Source: an uncultured beta proteobacterium (GTDB lineage: Bacteria; Pseudomonadota; Gammaproteobacteria; Burkholderiales; Burkholderiaceae). From it: a DNA stretch of 9,884 bases. The notes beneath the pieces are model-generated. The model ran no database searches. It saw only the letters and a list, made by a program, of their open reading frames with translations, and was not told the origin of the DNA. Below are positions 1-5,187 of the stretch, piece after piece (the stretch's first letter is position 1; each line of letters starts with the position of its first letter). The stretch is from positions 1-9,884 of the forward strand of contig CAJAFJ010000310.1 of the NCBI GenBank assembly GCA_903938955.1, written 5' to 3'. A program made the translations under genes and the position numbers.

Positions 1-333
1 GAGCTTGAACTCACCATCGCGTGTGTAGGCAAACGAGTCGTCCGGCAACTGCACCTTGAAAAAGCCGCTGCCGTTGATGGCCACGTCCAGGTCGTTGCCG
101 GTGATGCTGATGTTGCCCTGCGAAAACTGCTGCGACACGGTGGCCACCGCCACGCCAATGCCGGCCCCGCTGCCGCCGCCACCTCCGGCGCCGAGGGAGG
201 AGGCCACCAGGTCGGCAAATTCAGTGCGTGAGGATTTCATGCCCACCGTGTTGGCATTGGCGATGTTGTTGCCGATCACGTCGAGGTTGCGGCTAGAGGC
301 GTTCAAGCCAGAGAGTGCAGATTGGAATGACAT
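1..333 (-). CDS. flgE: Flagellar hook protein FlgE, N-terminal part (cut by window edge)
   Basis: FlgE polymerises outside the cell into the hook, the universal joint between rod and filament. The 111 visible codons begin MSFQSALSGLNASSRNLDVI and continue with the GNNIANANTVGMKSS segment. This is the N-terminal rod/hook signature, which forms the D0 helix and is shared with FlgB, FlgC, FlgF and FlgG. Further on, the QQFSQGNI and LDVAINGSGFF blocks are typical of FlgE. The ATG at 333 is supported by an AAGGA Shine-Dalgarno seven bases upstream. A run of glycines (about residues 49-55) lies where many FlgE proteins have a short variable loop. The gene starts 36 bases after flgD, so it is probably in the flgBCDE operon. 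The 3' part lies outside the window, so length and later domains cannot be judged. FlgF or FlgG are the main alternatives, but the position straight after flgD favours FlgE. Confidence 0.95.
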   Translation of the reverse strand, partial: MSFQSALSGLNASSRNLDVIGNNIANANTVGMKSSRTEFADLVASSLGAGGGGGSGAGIGVAVATVSQQFSQGNISITGNDLDVAINGSGFFKVQLPDDSFAYTRDGEFKL

Positions 334-350
334 GGTGAGTTCCTTTGAAT
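331..350 (-). repeat. Leader copy shared by flgE and flgD (flgE copy)
   Basis: Read on the minus strand, the 17 bases before the flgE ATG are ATTCAAAGGAACTCACC. The flgD leader (1030-1045) is the same apart from one A in the run: ATTCAAGGAACTCACC. Both hold an AAGGA Shine-Dalgarno at seven bases from the start codon. This looks like a copied or convergently selected ribosome binding site giving the two genes matched translation. Confidence 0.6.
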
Positions 351-369
351 AGGGGTGTGAGGTCTGGAT

Positions 370-1029
370 CTAGAGAATGGCTTTGACGCTGTCGTAGGCC
401 ACTGCGGCGCGGCCCTGCAGTTGCACCGTCATGGCGCCGTTTTCGCTGCCCACGGACACGACCGTGTCGCGCGCCAGCGCCGTGTTGGTGACCGCCGCGC
501 CCGCCAGCGTGGCGGTGATCCGGAAGCTGGGTTCGCCCGTGCCCTGGTAGTTGGAGGAATCCCAGTCAAAGGCGTGCCGGCCGGCGTCCAGTGCGCCCAG
601 GTTAAGGGTGTCGAGCACCTGACCCCCGGGGGACAGAATCTCCACTTTGACCTTATCGGCCTTGCCGCTCAGGTCGAGCGCGCCGCTGGCCACGCCGTCG
701 ATGCGCGTCAAGGTGTTGCTTTCCACCAGCACGCCGTGGCCGACCATCGATGAGCCTTGCAGCACCTGCATGGACGAGAACTGGCTGGCCATGCTTTTCA
801 GGGTGTCATTGACCTTCTCGATGCCGGTGACGGTGTTGATCTGCGCCATCTGGCTGGTCATCTGCGCGTTGTCCATCGGATTCATGGGGTCCTGATTGTT
901 CAACTGCGCGACCAGTAATTTAAGAAAACGGTCTTGCGAGGCGGTCGAGTCGGCCGCCTTTGTGGTGGTGCCCGAACTCGTGGCGATGGTCGAGTTGGTG
1001 GCGGTAGCGGCGGTGGTGGCGGACAGCAT
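370..1029 (-). CDS. flgD: Flagellar hook capping/scaffold protein FlgD
   Basis: FlgD sits as a temporary cap on the growing hook and allows FlgE subunits to add; it is exported by the flagellar type III system and later replaced by FlgK. The 219-residue protein has a Ser/Thr/Ala-rich N-terminus, then the conserved FlgD block around residues 30-62 (FLKLLVAQLNNQDPMNPMDN followed by a QMTSQMAQINTVTGIEKVN-type helix). The C-terminal half (about 95-219) has the alternating hydrophobic pattern of the FlgD tudor/Ig-like fold, including the VEILSPGGQVL and GRHAFDWDSSN segments. The length is normal for the family. The ATG at 1029 has AAGGA seven bases upstream. It starts 18 bases after the flgC stop, which fits one transcript from flgB. 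Its leader is almost identical to that of flgE. Confidence 0.97.
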   Translation of the reverse strand: MLSATTAATATNSTIATSSGTTTKAADSTASQDRFLKLLVAQLNNQDPMNPMDNAQMTSQMAQINTVTGIEKVNDTLKSMASQFSSMQVLQGSSMVGHGVLVESNTLTRIDGVASGALDLSGKADKVKVEILSPGGQVLDTLNLGALDAGRHAFDWDSSNYQGTGEPSFRITATLAGAAVTNTALARDTVVSVGSENGAMTVQLQGRAAVAYDSVKAIL

Positions 1030-1045
1030 GGTGAGTTCCTTGAAT
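1027..1045 (-). repeat. Leader copy shared by flgE and flgD (flgD copy)
   Basis: This is the flgD partner of the near-identical leader in front of flgE, differing by one base in the A run. It contains AAGGA seven bases upstream of the flgD ATG at 1029. The two copies lie about 700 bases apart in the same operon, so they could also recombine, though they are short. Confidence 0.6.
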
Positions 1046-1047
1046 GT

Positions 1048-1452
1048 TTACTGACCCATTTGCAGGGTTTTGAGCAGCAGTGTCTTGGCCGTGTTCATGA
1101 CCTCAACGTTGTTTTGGTATGAGCGCGAGGCCGAAATCATGTTCACCATTTCCTCCACCGGGTTCACGTTGGAGTGGGTCACGTAACCGTCCGCATCGGC
1201 CGAGGGGTGGCTGGGGTTGTGCACTTTGCGCAGCGGCTCGTTGCTTTCTTTAATGGAAGAAACGCGCACACCCGAAGCAGCGTCCGAGCCCATCGGCGTG
1301 GTCTCGAACACTACTTGCCGACCTTTGTAGCCCTGGCCATCGGGGCCGGCCACGGCGTCGGCATTGGCCAGGTTGCTGGCCACTACGTTGAGACGCTGCG
1401 ACTGGGCGCTGATAGCGCTGCCAGAGACATTGAAGATTGAAAACATGGACAT
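1048..1452 (-). CDS. flgC: Flagellar proximal rod protein FlgC
   Basis: FlgC is one of the proximal rod subunits that cross the periplasm, and it is exported by the flagellar type III apparatus. The protein is 134 residues, the same as the Salmonella protein from memory. It starts MSMFSIFNVSGSAISAQ and has the RLNVVASNLANADAV rod signature at about 20-34. The GPDGQGYKGRQVVFE block follows, and the C-terminus contains NPVEEMVNMISASRSYQNN followed by a leucine-rich helix ending LQMGQ. These are FlgC hallmarks. An upstream TTG at 1467 would add five residues, but GGAG lies seven bases before the ATG at 1452, so I choose the ATG. The ATG at 1446 (MFSIF) is a less likely alternative. It begins 26 bases after flgB ends and is probably cotranscribed with it. 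Confidence 0.97.
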   Translation of the reverse strand: MSMFSIFNVSGSAISAQSQRLNVVASNLANADAVAGPDGQGYKGRQVVFETTPMGSDAASGVRVSSIKESNEPLRKVHNPSHPSADADGYVTHSNVNPVEEMVNMISASRSYQNNVEVMNTAKTLLLKTLQMGQ

Positions 1453-1478
1453 GAGGTTTCTCCGCAAGCTTGACTTGT

Positions 1479-1934
1479 TTACTGGCCTTGAATGGCGCTC
1501 AATATCGTCTTGGAATGGCCGTTAATAAATCGCAGGGTGGCTTCGTAGCGCACTGAGTTGTCGACAAAGTTGGCGCGTTCGCGGTCCAGGTCGACACTGT
1601 TGTTGTCCAGGCTGGGTTGGCTTTGTTCCACATAGGCCAGGCCGGAGGCGCCGCCCAGGGTGCCGATCGTGCTGCCGGTCAGGGGAATGTGCCGGGCGTT
1701 GCTGGTGCCGTCCGTGTGGCTGGCGTTGCTGCCCTGACTTTGGCTGGCGCGCAAGCCACCGCCCAGGTTGCCGCCAGTGGCGTTGCTCATGGCGTCCTTG
1801 AAGTTCAGGTCGCGGGCGGCGTAGCCGGGGGTGTCGGCGTTGGCGATGTTGCTGGCAATCACGCGTTGGCGTTCGGCGCGCAAGACCAGGGCCTTTGAAT
1901 GGAAGTCCAACCCACTGGTTATATTTGCGAACAT
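1479..1934 (-). CDS. flgB: Flagellar proximal rod protein FlgB
   Basis: FlgB is a proximal rod subunit close to the MS ring and export gate. From the chosen start the protein is 151 residues (MFANITSGLDFHSKAL...). The rod signature VIASNIANADTPGYAARDLN lies at about 25-44; the NTPGY/DTPGY form is typical of FlgB. The middle (about 55-95) is Gly/Ser/Asn-rich and variable. The C-terminal helix carries NSVDLDRERANFVDNSVRYE and ends FINGHSKTILSAIQGQ, as expected for FlgB. The frame is open back to about 1980, but the ATG at 1934 has GAGG six bases upstream and matches the usual N-terminus. It is the first gene of the left-going flgBCDE operon and diverges from flgA across a 182-base spacer. Confidence 0.97.
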   Translation of the reverse strand: MFANITSGLDFHSKALVLRAERQRVIASNIANADTPGYAARDLNFKDAMSNATGGNLGGGLRASQSQGSNASHTDGTSNARHIPLTGSTIGTLGGASGLAYVEQSQPSLDNNSVDLDRERANFVDNSVRYEATLRFINGHSKTILSAIQGQ

Positions 1935-2116
1935 AAAACACCTCAACGTTTGATTGATCTGGCCCTGCAGCATTGGTCATGGGCTTCGATATGCGGCAAT
2001 TATGGGAATTACTTAAATTTTTGATGCCTTGAATAAGGGGGGAAACGGCCGCTACTTGCCGGGTTCATGGCGCAGCGGTCTGCCTATAGTTATTCAGACA
2101 CAACCGTCAGGCCGCC
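1935..2116. promoter_or_regulatory. Divergent flgB/flgA intergenic promoter region
   Basis: This 182-base spacer must hold the promoters for the left-going flgBCDE operon and the right-going flgA gene. Its middle (about 1996-2036) is clearly AT-richer than the surroundings. On the minus strand CATAAT (2004 down to 1999) is a possible -10 for flgB, with no good TTGACA-like -35 at 16-18 bases. That would suit an activator-dependent flagellar class II promoter (FlhDC type in this group), which is inference. On the plus strand TATAGT at 2085-2090 is a possible -10 for flgA, also without a good -35. A TTAA-N15-GCCGCATA string reads toward flgB but matches sigma-28 poorly. I could not identify an FlhDC box with confidence. 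Confidence 0.4.
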
Positions 2117-2869
2117 ATGTTCAAAAAACCACCCCTTCCCACGCACGTCGCCCGCAAGCTCCCGGGGCGGCTTGCTGCGCTCGTGTTGTGTCTGGGCCTG
2201 TTGACCCCGGCACAAGCGCAGGCCGCTGGCGACACGCCGAACTTTATTGCGGTCACGCAGCAGTGGCTGGACAACGCGGTGGCGGCGGTGCGGCCGGCCG
2301 GGGTGGCCGCCTTGCGCATGGAGGTCACGCTGGGTGAGCTTGACCGGCGGTTGCGCCTGGCGCCCTGCAGCAAGGTGGAGCCCTATATTCCGGTGGGTAC
2401 CCGCCTGTGGGGCAAAACCCGTCTGGGGGTGCGTTGCCTGTCCGGCGCCACCAGGTGGAATGTTTTTCTGCCGGTGACCATCAAGGCCTTTGGCCCGGCC
2501 TGGGTGATCAAGGGTGATGTGGTGGCGGGCACCGTCTTGACGGCGGCAGATGGCATCGAAGCCGAGGTGGATTGGGCGGAAGAAAATAGCCCGATCGTGG
2601 CGAACCCGGCCCAATGGGTCGGGCAAGTGGCCTCCCGGGCGCTCTCGACCGGGCAGGCTGTGCGCCAGGGCATGCTCAAGCCAGCCCAGGTGTTTCAGGC
2701 CGGGGCGCAGGTGCGTGTGGTGGCGCAAGGTGCTGGTTTTCAGATCACCTCGGACGGGCAGGCCCTGTCGCCCGGCGTGGTGGGTCAACCGGCCCGTATT
2801 AAAATGGGCAGTGGCCGGGTGATGATGGGTGTGGTGGTCGATAGCCGCACCGTTGAACTCGAAATCTGA
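2117..2869 (+). CDS. flgA: Flagellar P-ring assembly chaperone FlgA
   Basis: FlgA is a periplasmic chaperone that helps FlgI assemble into the P ring around the rod. The 250-residue protein begins with a Sec-type signal peptide: basic residues to about 18, a hydrophobic stretch LAALVLCLGLLTPA, and an AQA cleavage site near residue 36. The mature part has the FlgA N-terminal region with cysteines at 84 and 107, placed as in family members where they form a disulfide. An SAF/beta-clip domain (about 130-190) contains VIKGDVVAGTVLTAADG. The C-terminal strand region (196-250) has AGFQITSDGQAL and the PARIKMGSGRVMMGVVVD motif typical of FlgA. Length is within the usual range. The Shine-Dalgarno is weak (CAGG around 2108). 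The gene is transcribed away from flgB and followed after 112 bases by flgM. Confidence 0.96.
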   Translation: MFKKPPLPTHVARKLPGRLAALVLCLGLLTPAQAQAAGDTPNFIAVTQQWLDNAVAAVRPAGVAALRMEVTLGELDRRLRLAPCSKVEPYIPVGTRLWGKTRLGVRCLSGATRWNVFLPVTIKAFGPAWVIKGDVVAGTVLTAADGIEAEVDWAEENSPIVANPAQWVGQVASRALSTGQAVRQGMLKPAQVFQAGAQVRVVAQGAGFQITSDGQALSPGVVGQPARIKMGSGRVMMGVVVDSRTVELEI

Positions 2870-2912
2870 GGTTTTTTGCCTCTGGGGCCATTTCATCCCC
2901 CTCAAAAAAAGC

Positions 2913-2939
2913 TAAAGCCCGGCAAAATCCGGTCGATAG
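2913..2939 (+). promoter_or_regulatory. Sigma-28 (FliA) promoter of flgM
   Basis: The sequence TAAAGCCC, 11 bases, GTCGATAG lies 43 bases upstream of the flgM start. It matches the enterobacterial sigma-28 consensus TAAAGTTT-N11-GCCGATAA. The key TAAAG is complete, the spacer is exactly 11, and six of eight -10 positions agree, including the CGATA core. The expected transcription start is about 2946-2950, giving a leader of roughly 35 bases. This means FliA, encoded in the convergent operon to the right, should switch on its own inhibitor FlgM together with the chaperone FlgN, as in Salmonella late flagellar control. The match is seen directly; activity is inferred. Confidence 0.85.
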
Positions 2940-2981
2940 TATGTTCACGAGGCTACATTTACAGTGGTTTTGGAGAGCAAG

Positions 2982-3308
2982 ATGAAAATAGGTCACCCTT
3001 CAGATAATCCGGTTTCAGCAAAAACGACTGCAACAGCATCGCCCTTGAAAGGCGGTCAGAGTGCGGTTGCGGCAGCCACGGCAGATGCCGCCACGAGCAC
3101 CCAGTCTTCGGGTGTGGCGGTGACCGTGTCCACCATGGCACGCACCTTGAGCGCGGCCAAAAGTAGCGATGCGGCGGTGGTCGACATGGCCAAAGTCAAC
3201 CAAGTCAAATCGGCGATCGAAAAAGGCACGTTCGTGGTGAATGCCGAAGCCATCGCCGACAAATTACTCTCCAACGCGTCGGAAATGCTCAACGGCAGCA
3301 AAGGCTGA
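2982..3308 (+). CDS. flgM: Anti-sigma-28 factor FlgM
   Basis: FlgM binds FliA and keeps it from RNA polymerase until the finished hook-basal body exports FlgM, releasing late gene expression. The predicted protein is 108 residues and starts MKIGHPSDNP, a typical FlgM start. Residues 10-60 are rich in Ala, Ser and Thr and probably disordered, which fits the export function. The C-terminal half contains the sigma-binding helices, with VVDMAKVNQVKSAIEKGTF followed by VVNAEAIADKLL, the classic FlgM pattern. The ATG at 2982 has GGAG seven to eight bases upstream; a GTG at 2964 in the same frame has weaker support. A sigma-28 promoter lies just upstream and flgN begins four bases after the stop, so the two are very likely one transcript. 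Confidence 0.95.
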   Translation: MKIGHPSDNPVSAKTTATASPLKGGQSAVAAATADAATSTQSSGVAVTVSTMARTLSAAKSSDAAVVDMAKVNQVKSAIEKGTFVVNAEAIADKLLSNASEMLNGSKG

Positions 3309-3312
3309 AAAA

Positions 3313-3693
3313 ATGATTTCTGCGCGCACTGAAGCATCGTTGGTCGAGGTTGAATCGCGTTTCAATGCGGTGGCGGCTGCGCTGGTGAGTGGTGAGCCCG
3401 TCGCACTGGAGGCGACGAGTACCGTGCTGCGGCAAGCGGCGATTGATTTTTCGAACTTGCTCCAGGGCTTGAGCCCGGCCGAACGCAAAGACAAAGACCT
3501 GACCTTGCGTTTGAACGCGATTGCCGAAGGCACGGCGATTTTGAAAGACGGCCTGTTCCGTCGTGCGGCACTGGTGGACATGGCGCTGAACGCCGTGGTA
3601 CCCGCCACCCAGAATGCGACTTACGCCAAGGCATCAAGCCCTTATGGCAGTCCCGGTAAACAAACCGGTGCCTTCAAATACCTGGCTGCCTGA
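3313..3693 (+). CDS. flgN: Flagellar export chaperone FlgN (FlgK/FlgL chaperone)
   Basis: FlgN is a small cytoplasmic chaperone that delivers the hook-filament junction proteins FlgK and FlgL to the export gate. The predicted 126-residue protein (MISARTEASLVEVESRF...) is alpha-helical in character, with a long amphipathic N-terminal helix, a central LLQGLSPAERKDKDLTLRLN segment and a flexible, Gly/Ser-rich C-terminus. This suits the FlgN fold, but the family is weakly conserved in sequence, so the call rests strongly on position straight after flgM. The frame is open upstream inside flgM; the ATG at 3313, four bases after the flgM stop, gives the expected N-terminus. Its Shine-Dalgarno (AAGG at 3301-3304) overlaps the end of flgM, which suggests translational coupling. 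It converges on fliA with only 25 bases between stops. Confidence 0.85.
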   Translation: MISARTEASLVEVESRFNAVAAALVSGEPVALEATSTVLRQAAIDFSNLLQGLSPAERKDKDLTLRLNAIAEGTAILKDGLFRRAALVDMALNAVVPATQNATYAKASSPYGSPGKQTGAFKYLAA

Positions 3694-3705
3694 ACCAGGA
3701 TTTTC
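3681..3705 (+). terminator. Possible intrinsic terminator at the flgN/fliA convergence
   Basis: The arms CCTGG (3681-3685) and CCAGG (3695-3699) can form a five-pair hairpin with a nine-base loop, followed by ATTTTCT. The stem begins inside the last codons of flgN and the loop holds its stop codon. A second, outer pairing is possible between AAACCG (3662-3667) and CGGTTT (3713-3718). In the opposite direction the same hairpin is followed only by TATTTG, so it would work less well for fliA transcripts. The stem is short, so this is a candidate only. Confidence 0.35.
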
Positions 3706-3718
3706 TCCAAAACGGTTT

Positions 3719-4435
3719 TTAGTGTGTGCGCATCTTGGCGCGCAAGCGCGCAATGGACTGGCTGTGTAGCTGGCAAATGCGGGACTCGGTCACATCCAGC
3801 ACGGCCGCGATTTCTTTCAGGTTCATGTCCTGCTCGTAGTACATGCTCATGATGAATTGCTCGCGTTCGGGCAGGTTTTTGATGGCGGCCACCAGGGCCT
3901 GACGCAGGCGCTGGTCGCGCAGCATGTTCATCGGGTCGGCTTCGCTGTCGCCCACATGGCGGTCCAGAAAACTGTCCTGGTCTTCGTCGCTCCGGGCCAT
4001 GTCTTCCAGATACACCAATTGGGTGCCCCGCACTTTGCCCAGCAGCGTTTGGTAGTCGACCAGGCTCAGGCCGAGGTCGACGGCAATTTCACTTTCCAGC
4101 GGCGTGCGGCCCAGCTTGTGCTCCAGCCGGCGCAGGGACTGCTCGATCTCTTTCTGACTCTTGCGTGAGCCCCGCGACATCCAGTCGTTGCCGCGCAGTT
4201 CGTCCAGCATGGCGCCCCGAATGCGCTGGGTGGCGAAGGTTTCAAATTGAACGCCTTGCGCCGCTTCGTAGCGGGTGAGCGCTTCGGACAAGCCGATCAG
4301 GCCGACCTGGATCAAGTCATCCACCTGCACATTGGCCGGCAATTTGGCCATCATGTGGTGTGCCAGGCGGCGCACCAGCGGTTGGTATTGCTTGATCAAG
4401 TCGTTGCGGTTCAGTTGCCCCTTGGCGGTGTACAT
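3719..4435 (-). CDS. fliA: RNA polymerase sigma-28 factor FliA
   Basis: FliA directs RNA polymerase to late flagellar and chemotaxis promoters. The 238-residue protein (MYTAKGQLNRNDLI...) has sigma-70 family regions in order. Region 2 (about 15-85) includes VDDLIQVGLIGLSEALTRYE and FETFATQRIRGAMLDELRG. Region 3 (about 85-135) contains the GRTPLESEIAVDLGLS helix pair. Region 4 (about 180-235) has LPEREQFIMSMYYEQDMNLK followed by the helix-turn-helix ending ESRICQLHSQSIARLRAKM. This closely resembles E. coli FliA, and the length is normal. The ATG at 4435 shares one base with the stop of the upstream gene (TGATG) and has GGGGAG six bases upstream. A TTG at 4438 would be too close to that site. 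As last gene of flhB-flhA-flhF-flhG-fliA it is probably made after the export-gate genes. Its antagonist flgM lies next door in convergent orientation. Confidence 0.98.
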   Translation of the reverse strand: MYTAKGQLNRNDLIKQYQPLVRRLAHHMMAKLPANVQVDDLIQVGLIGLSEALTRYEAAQGVQFETFATQRIRGAMLDELRGNDWMSRGSRKSQKEIEQSLRRLEHKLGRTPLESEIAVDLGLSLVDYQTLLGKVRGTQLVYLEDMARSDEDQDSFLDRHVGDSEADPMNMLRDQRLRQALVAAIKNLPEREQFIMSMYYEQDMNLKEIAAVLDVTESRICQLHSQSIARLRAKMRTH

Positions 4436-5187
4436 CAATGACTCCCCACAAAATGGTGACGGTGAAGTGGCATGGCGTTTTCCAGCAGCCGCAAGGCCAG
4501 CCGGTTCATGTCGTCGGACTGGCAGTCTTGCCGTTTCAGGGCGTGCACCGGCTGGGATTCAAACCGGTAGTCCAGAAAGGACATGGCGCAGTCCTGCAGG
4601 TTTTTAACTGATGATTGGCTGGCCATGGAAGATTTCGAGAATTGCTCACTGGTGATGTTAGCAACAGTGGGCCTGAGTTGGGCATTTATCAGCATGTGTT
4701 TGAGGGCCTGGTAGGCGGTGACCGCCGACGTTTTGACCGCTGACACCGTGAGCAGAGGCTCCACGCCGCTGCGGGGCAGGAGGCGTGACAAAACATCCGC
4801 CCCGGCATAGACGAGAACGACGCCAAAATTCTGAAACAGACCCGCCAGCGGGTCCATCGCAAGGTATGGGTCCGACGGCTGGGTGCCGAGTCGTTGCAGT
4901 CCGCGTGCGGCCGGAATCACGGTCCACGACAAGGGTTCACTGGCGTCGTTTTGCCAACTGGCGTCGTCCAGCAGCTGCTCCAGGCCCGGGTTGTCGCTTG
5001 ACTCGGTGGTGTTGGCGTCCAGCACGGCGACCGTGTAACCCAGCCCGACCAGCGCCGTGCACAGGCCAAACAGCACCGGCAGTTCACCCTGCTGCTGGCC
5101 ATGGCTGGCCATGGCAATGACACATGGCGCGGGCTGAAAGCCCATACGGCTCAGCCCGGCCCCCTGGTTGACGCACATGTCAAGCAT
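4435..5187 (-). CDS. flhG: Degenerate FlhG/FleN-like MinD-family protein
   Basis: The gene lies between flhF and fliA, the usual place of flhG, whose product is a MinD-type ATPase that limits flagellar number and stimulates FlhF. The 250-residue protein keeps the family outline: a first strand (PCVIAMASHG, 21-30), a second strand ending in aspartate (TVAVLDANTT, 52-61), a third strand (FGVVLVYAGAD, 121-131), and a VKTSAVTAYQALKHM block (151-165) resembling the FlhG TAITDAY-ALIK helix. Several active elements differ. The KGGVGKT Walker A loop is replaced by SHGQQQGELP (28-37). The Walker B aspartate position appears to be valine or tyrosine. The N-terminal DQAxxLR motif reads NQGAGLS (7-13). 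ATP use is therefore doubtful. The ATG at 5187 overlaps flhF by eight bases and has AGGA seven bases upstream. The frame is intact and coupled on both sides, so it looks functional rather than a pseudogene. Confidence 0.75.
   Translation of the reverse strand: MLDMCVNQGAGLSRMGFQPAPCVIAMASHGQQQGELPVLFGLCTALVGLGYTVAVLDANTTESSDNPGLEQLLDDASWQNDASEPLSWTVIPAARGLQRLGTQPSDPYLAMDPLAGLFQNFGVVLVYAGADVLSRLLPRSGVEPLLTVSAVKTSAVTAYQALKHMLINAQLRPTVANITSEQFSKSSMASQSSVKNLQDCAMSFLDYRFESQPVHALKRQDCQSDDMNRLALRLLENAMPLHRHHFVGSH

Noticed and set aside
653..660. A perfect GCCGATAA (sigma-28 -10 box) on the minus strand.
   Set aside because: It is inside flgD coding sequence and has no TAAA-like -35 at the right distance upstream (that position reads GCTCGACC). 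It simply encodes Ala-Asp-Lys.
1998..2031. Sigma-28-like TTAA-N15-GCCGCATA string upstream of flgB on the minus strand.
   Set aside because: Only GCCG and the last A match the -10 box, and TTAA replaces TAAA. flgB is normally an early (class II) gene, so a sigma-28 promoter is not expected.
2867..2904. Possible terminator after flgA (GAGG-TTTTTTG-CCTC and GGGG/CCCC hairpins).
   Set aside because: Stems are only four to five pairs and no T-run follows on the plus strand; the run after them is A. There is no minus-strand gene ending here that it could serve.
2090..2905. A 271-codon open frame on the minus strand across flgA, and similar long antisense frames over flhF/flhG (5168-5983), flhA (7774-8685) and flhB (8937-9830).
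   Set aside because: They mirror well-identified genes in high-GC DNA, are His/Arg/Gln/Gly-rich with no recognisable domains, and have no convincing start context. They are shadows of the real genes.
4435..5187. Reading flhG as a decaying pseudogene.
   Set aside because: The frame is open for 250 codons, overlaps both neighbours in a coupled way and has a good ribosome binding site. Loss of specific motifs with preserved length suggests changed function rather than decay.
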